Below, piece after piece: positions 61,918-64,000 of a stretch of 64,000 bases of DNA. Positions within the stretch are counted from its first letter, which is position 1; every line of letters starts with the position of its first letter. Position numbers and translations under genes: made by a program. The stretch lies in contig JAZTWG010000042.1 of assembly GCA_045635745.1 (NCBI GenBank), positions 1 to 64,000 on the forward strand, written 5' to 3'. The notes beneath the pieces were generated by a model. The model searched no databases. It had not been told where the DNA came from and was given only the letters and a program-made list of their open reading frames with translations. The stretch is from SIG78 sp045635745. GTDB taxonomy: Bacteria > Verrucomicrobiota > Lentisphaeria > Victivallales > Victivallaceae.

Positions 61918-62832
61918 TCAAAGTTTACGCAAGCCATCCGGGGTGTATTCGTTTGATGGATTTTTTATAAAGTCCTGATCCGGGGTCGCCCGGTAATAAA
62001 GCTGACCGTTTTTACAGGCAAAGCACTTGCGGGCAAAATCGCGAACCACCAGCGGCAGAATAACATGATCACCACAGCGCTTGAGCTTTTCCTGAGAACT
62101 CAATGCCAGGATTTCAAGCGGATCTTTCCAGCCGCCAGCTGGTTTTTTGCCCTGCCGGGAGGCTTTGATATTTTTGAGCTCTGGTAAAGTCAGTGTTCCG
62201 AAATCGATCGGCATGCGATCCGATATACCCAAAAGCAGGCCATTATCCATATCTTTATTGGCATCGGTAAAACTCTGCGCCAGAATCACGCTGGCACGCA
62301 AACTTTTTTCTCCGGCAAGGATGGCGGCTTCAACCGGGCGGCTGTGCAACCCGATATAAATACGATTGCCGGCAGCATCGACTACGCTCAAATCTCCGGG
62401 GTGAACATTCAAACAAGGGTAGTCATTGGTTATGTTGCTGAGCGGCTCAAAACCGGCAAGTACCGAAAAATCAATTTCATACGGTGCTAATTTTTGACGC
62501 AATGCTCCGGTCCACAATTCACGGACTTCTCTGCCTGCGGGCGTGGCCAGCGAAATAGTTTTGAGCCCGTGTTCACGGTAAAATTCACGGATGCTCAATG
62601 CCACCAGCGGCAGATCATATTTTTGGGCTATTTCGCCGGCCCGGGATTTTTCGGGTGCATCGGTTACTAACACCACAATATTTACAGACTCGCGCACCTG
62701 GCGATCTTCTATCAGTTTTTCGGCATTGCTGCCGCCGCCGGAAAGAAAAATTGCCATATTCGGTTTGCGGCTTCCGGAGCAGCGGCTCAAAAAAATATCT
62801 TTTTCAGAAATTATATCAAGTGAGTTTTTCAC
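61918..62832 (-). CDS. PurN-like formyltransferase-family protein
   Basis: 304 residues from a GTG at 62832, longer than PurN (about 210). The fold signature is present: 'MAIFLSGGGSNAEKLI', 'VVLVTDAPEKSRAGEIAQKYDLPL', and the active-site 'CLNVHPGDLSV' (Asn, His) with 'DMDNGLLLGIS' (Asp). The C-terminal 100 residues are not PurN-like. It probably transfers a formyl group from 10-formyltetrahydrofolate; substrate unknown. First gene of the minus operon with the AsmA/YdbH-like gene and der. Confidence 0.65.
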   Translation of the reverse strand: MKNSLDIISEKDIFLSRCSGSRKPNMAIFLSGGGSNAEKLIEDRQVRESVNIVVLVTDAPEKSRAGEIAQKYDLPLVALSIREFYREHGLKTISLATPAGREVRELWTGALRQKLAPYEIDFSVLAGFEPLSNITNDYPCLNVHPGDLSVVDAAGNRIYIGLHSRPVEAAILAGEKSLRASVILAQSFTDANKDMDNGLLLGISDRMPIDFGTLTLPELKNIKASRQGKKPAGGWKDPLEILALSSQEKLKRCGDHVILPLVVRDFARKCFACKNGQLYYRATPDQDFIKNPSNEYTPDGLRKL

Positions 62833-62861
62833 GATCCCAATTATCCTTTCGATCTTTGTCG

Positions 62862-62889
62862 CTTATATAAAATGCCGTCAAAAGTGCAA
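62862..62889 (-). promoter_or_regulatory. Promoter for the formyltransferase-AsmA-der operon
   Basis: On the minus strand, TTGCAC (62889-62884), a 16-base spacer and TATAAG (62867-62862), 29 bases before the GTG start. Confidence 0.45.
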
Positions 62890-62979
62890 ATCTGCAAGTT
62901 TGAAAGCGCTTTTTTTTACGAATATCGTCATTTATTGCCGAAAAATGTAAAAAAACGTGAAGTTTGATGATTTCAGGAC

Positions 62980-63008
62980 TTGCCAAGTTGCGTTAGTATG
63001 GTTATATT
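62980..63008 (+). promoter_or_regulatory. Promoter for the secreted Pro/Glu-rich protein
   Basis: TTGCCA (62980-62985), a 17-base spacer and TATATT (63003-63008), 65 bases before the ATG at 63074. Confidence 0.5.
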
Positions 63009-63073
63009 TATAGTGCAGATAAAAGTACAGAATATTTCAAAAATAACATAAAATAAAAAAACGAGGTGAATTT

Positions 63074-63790
63074 ATGAAGCTCTCCAGCACGTTTGGAAAG
63101 ATCGCAGCAGTTGCGGTCGTGGGTGTGATGGCAATGTCGGTAAAAGCTGATTTCTGGGATTGGACCCGTCCGTTCAAAGGCCCCGGACGTAAGGTTTCAA
63201 CTCTGACCATTACCGGTAACTATAAGCGTCCGCTGGCTCTGGCTCAGCTGATCCGCGCCGAAAGCCGTCAACCGTATTTGTTGGTGCCGGCACAGGAATC
63301 CGGTTTGAAAGATGTTTTTTTCTGCCCGGTGGATGAACGTACCCCGGCAATCAAACTCCGCGCCGAAGATATTTCGCGTTTTGTCCGTTTGCTCAACCCC
63401 GGCAAAGTGATTGTACTTGGCGATACCCGTTATGTTCCGGAACGTTATCTGCCGGAACTTGATGGCCGTATTCCGATTGTGCGTATTGATTGTGAAGACT
63501 GGGTCCGCAGTGCCGAAATGCTCGGGCCGATGCTTAATTTGAACTATCTGGATCGCGATTACAAACGTATCGGCGAAAAGTTTGACCGCAATACCTTGTA
63601 CAAGCCGCTTCCGCAGCGTCCCGAAGTCAAAGCTGAAACCAAAACTGAACCACAGCCGGAAGCTCCGCAGCCTGAACCCAAAGCCGAACCCAAGGCGCCG
63701 GAAGCTGATCCGACCGCAGGAATGGTAACTCCGGTAGGCGAGATCAAGACAGAAAAGACCGAAAAGGCTGAAGAAAAAGCCGATAAGTAA
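63074..63790 (+). CDS. Secreted protein of unknown function with Pro/Glu/Lys-rich tail
   Basis: 238 residues, GAGGTG ribosome site. Signal peptide of about 25 residues ('IAAVAVVGVMAMSVKA'). The folded part (about 30-175) contains 'RKVSTLTITGNYKRPLALAQLI', 'QPYLLVPAQES' and 'FVRLLNPGKVIVLGD', an alternating alpha/beta pattern. The last 60 residues are repeats of Pro, Glu, Lys and Ala ('PEAPQPEPKAEPKAPEAD'), a likely flexible spacer. I recognise no domain. An ABC-2-type permease gene follows after a terminator. Confidence 0.65.
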   Translation: MKLSSTFGKIAAVAVVGVMAMSVKADFWDWTRPFKGPGRKVSTLTITGNYKRPLALAQLIRAESRQPYLLVPAQESGLKDVFFCPVDERTPAIKLRAEDISRFVRLLNPGKVIVLGDTRYVPERYLPELDGRIPIVRIDCEDWVRSAEMLGPMLNLNYLDRDYKRIGEKFDRNTLYKPLPQRPEVKAETKTEPQPEAPQPEPKAEPKAPEADPTAGMVTPVGEIKTEKTEKAEEKADK

Positions 63791-63799
63791 GTTTTTTAT

Positions 63800-63833
63800 A
63801 CTTCCGCAGCGAACAAAAAACTGCGGAAGTTTT
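63800..63833 (+). terminator. Terminator after the Pro/Glu-rich protein gene
   Basis: ACTTCCGCAG (63800-63809) pairs perfectly with CTGCGGAAGT (63821-63830), followed by Ts. It starts 10 bases after the stop codon. Confidence 0.85.
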
Positions 63834-63878
63834 CTTATTTTCAAGATAAAGTTTTAAGACCGCGAGGGAATATAACAA

Positions 63879-64000
63879 ATGTTGAATTTTTTCAAGATTG
63901 CGGCCAATACATTTAAAGAATCGGTTCGCGAACCAATTTTTGCGCTGCTTTTGATGTGCGCTGTACTGTTGATCGCCAATTTTCCGTTTGTGGCGATTTT
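63879..64000 (+). CDS. Start of an ABC-2-type permease-like membrane protein (cut by window end)
   Basis: Only about 40 residues are inside the window, opening 'MLNFFKIAANTFKESVREP' followed by a TM helix ('FALLLMCAVLLIANFPF'). An amphipathic 'N-T-F-x-E-S-V-R-x-P' segment before the first helix is typical of ABC-2/GldF-like permeases in PVC bacteria. A GAGGGA site precedes the ATG. The family call rests on little sequence. Confidence 0.5.
   Translation, partial: MLNFFKIAANTFKESVREPIFALLLMCAVLLIANFPFVAI

Overview
The window looks like a chromosomal segment of a fermentative member of the Lentisphaerota (Victivallis-like), within the PVC bacteria. Four things point there: large secreted carbohydrate-active proteins; a pseudopilin with the long PVC-type N-terminus and an H-X9-DG tail motif (38234-38917); a Minf_1886-family protein (25106-25504), a family first named in Verrucomicrobia; and a HydABC-type [FeFe] hydrogenase (26490-30703). 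A secretin, a large AsmA/YdbH-like protein and an LPS-kinase-like protein indicate a Gram-negative envelope. The assignment is inference from gene content. No rRNA, CRISPR array, transposase, integrase or phage gene was seen.

Layout. 1-6373 (+): an incomplete carbohydrate-binding-like protein, a LamG/GH123-like secreted protein and a GH42-like hydrolase. 6466-8252: a PHP phosphoesterase and a convergent sugar nucleotidyltransferase. 8342-13358 (-): a secretin, a MacA-like adaptor, an ABC ATPase and a MacB-like permease, together a possible export machine. 13651-16639 (+): a sugar isomerase-like protein, hisC and an LPS-kinase-like protein. 16636-19322: an AraC regulator divergent from fucI, with operator-like direct repeats between them. 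19456-25504 (-): a GH42-like paralogue, a ROK sugar kinase, an M16 peptidase and a Minf_1886 protein. 25700-26326 (-): an ECF sigma factor. 26490-30703 (-): the hydrogenase. 30914-32712: a YbaN-like membrane protein, tRNA-Arg(CCG) and an oxidoreductase.

33017-43822 (+) is the most unusual part. A ceramidase-like protein is followed by two copies of a cassette (small secreted beta-repeat protein plus about 975-residue CBM9-like/TIM-barrel/discoidin-like protein). A pseudopilin lies between the copies and a GH51 arabinofuranosidase follows. A convergent five-gene operon, 49028-43933 (-), carries a fucose/arabinose-isomerase-like protein, two dehydrogenases, a lactonase-like metallo-hydrolase and an AraC regulator. 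The two units plausibly handle arabinose- or fucose-containing glycans together.

49029-50249 is an intergenic stretch with tRNA-Arg(CCT), a possible structured RNA and a possible 27-residue basic peptide with a good promoter. 50250-56697 (+) is a run of a double-HTH regulator, a one-TM protein, uppP, proC, an adenylate cyclase, a glycosyltransferase and zwf. 62832-56722 (-) holds a formyltransferase-like protein, an AsmA/YdbH-like protein and der. The window ends with a secreted Pro/Glu-rich protein and the start of an ABC-2-type permease.

Many intergenic regions share a promoter pattern close to TTGnnA, 16-17 bases, TATATT, and several terminators share a G(A)GTGCTGCA stem.
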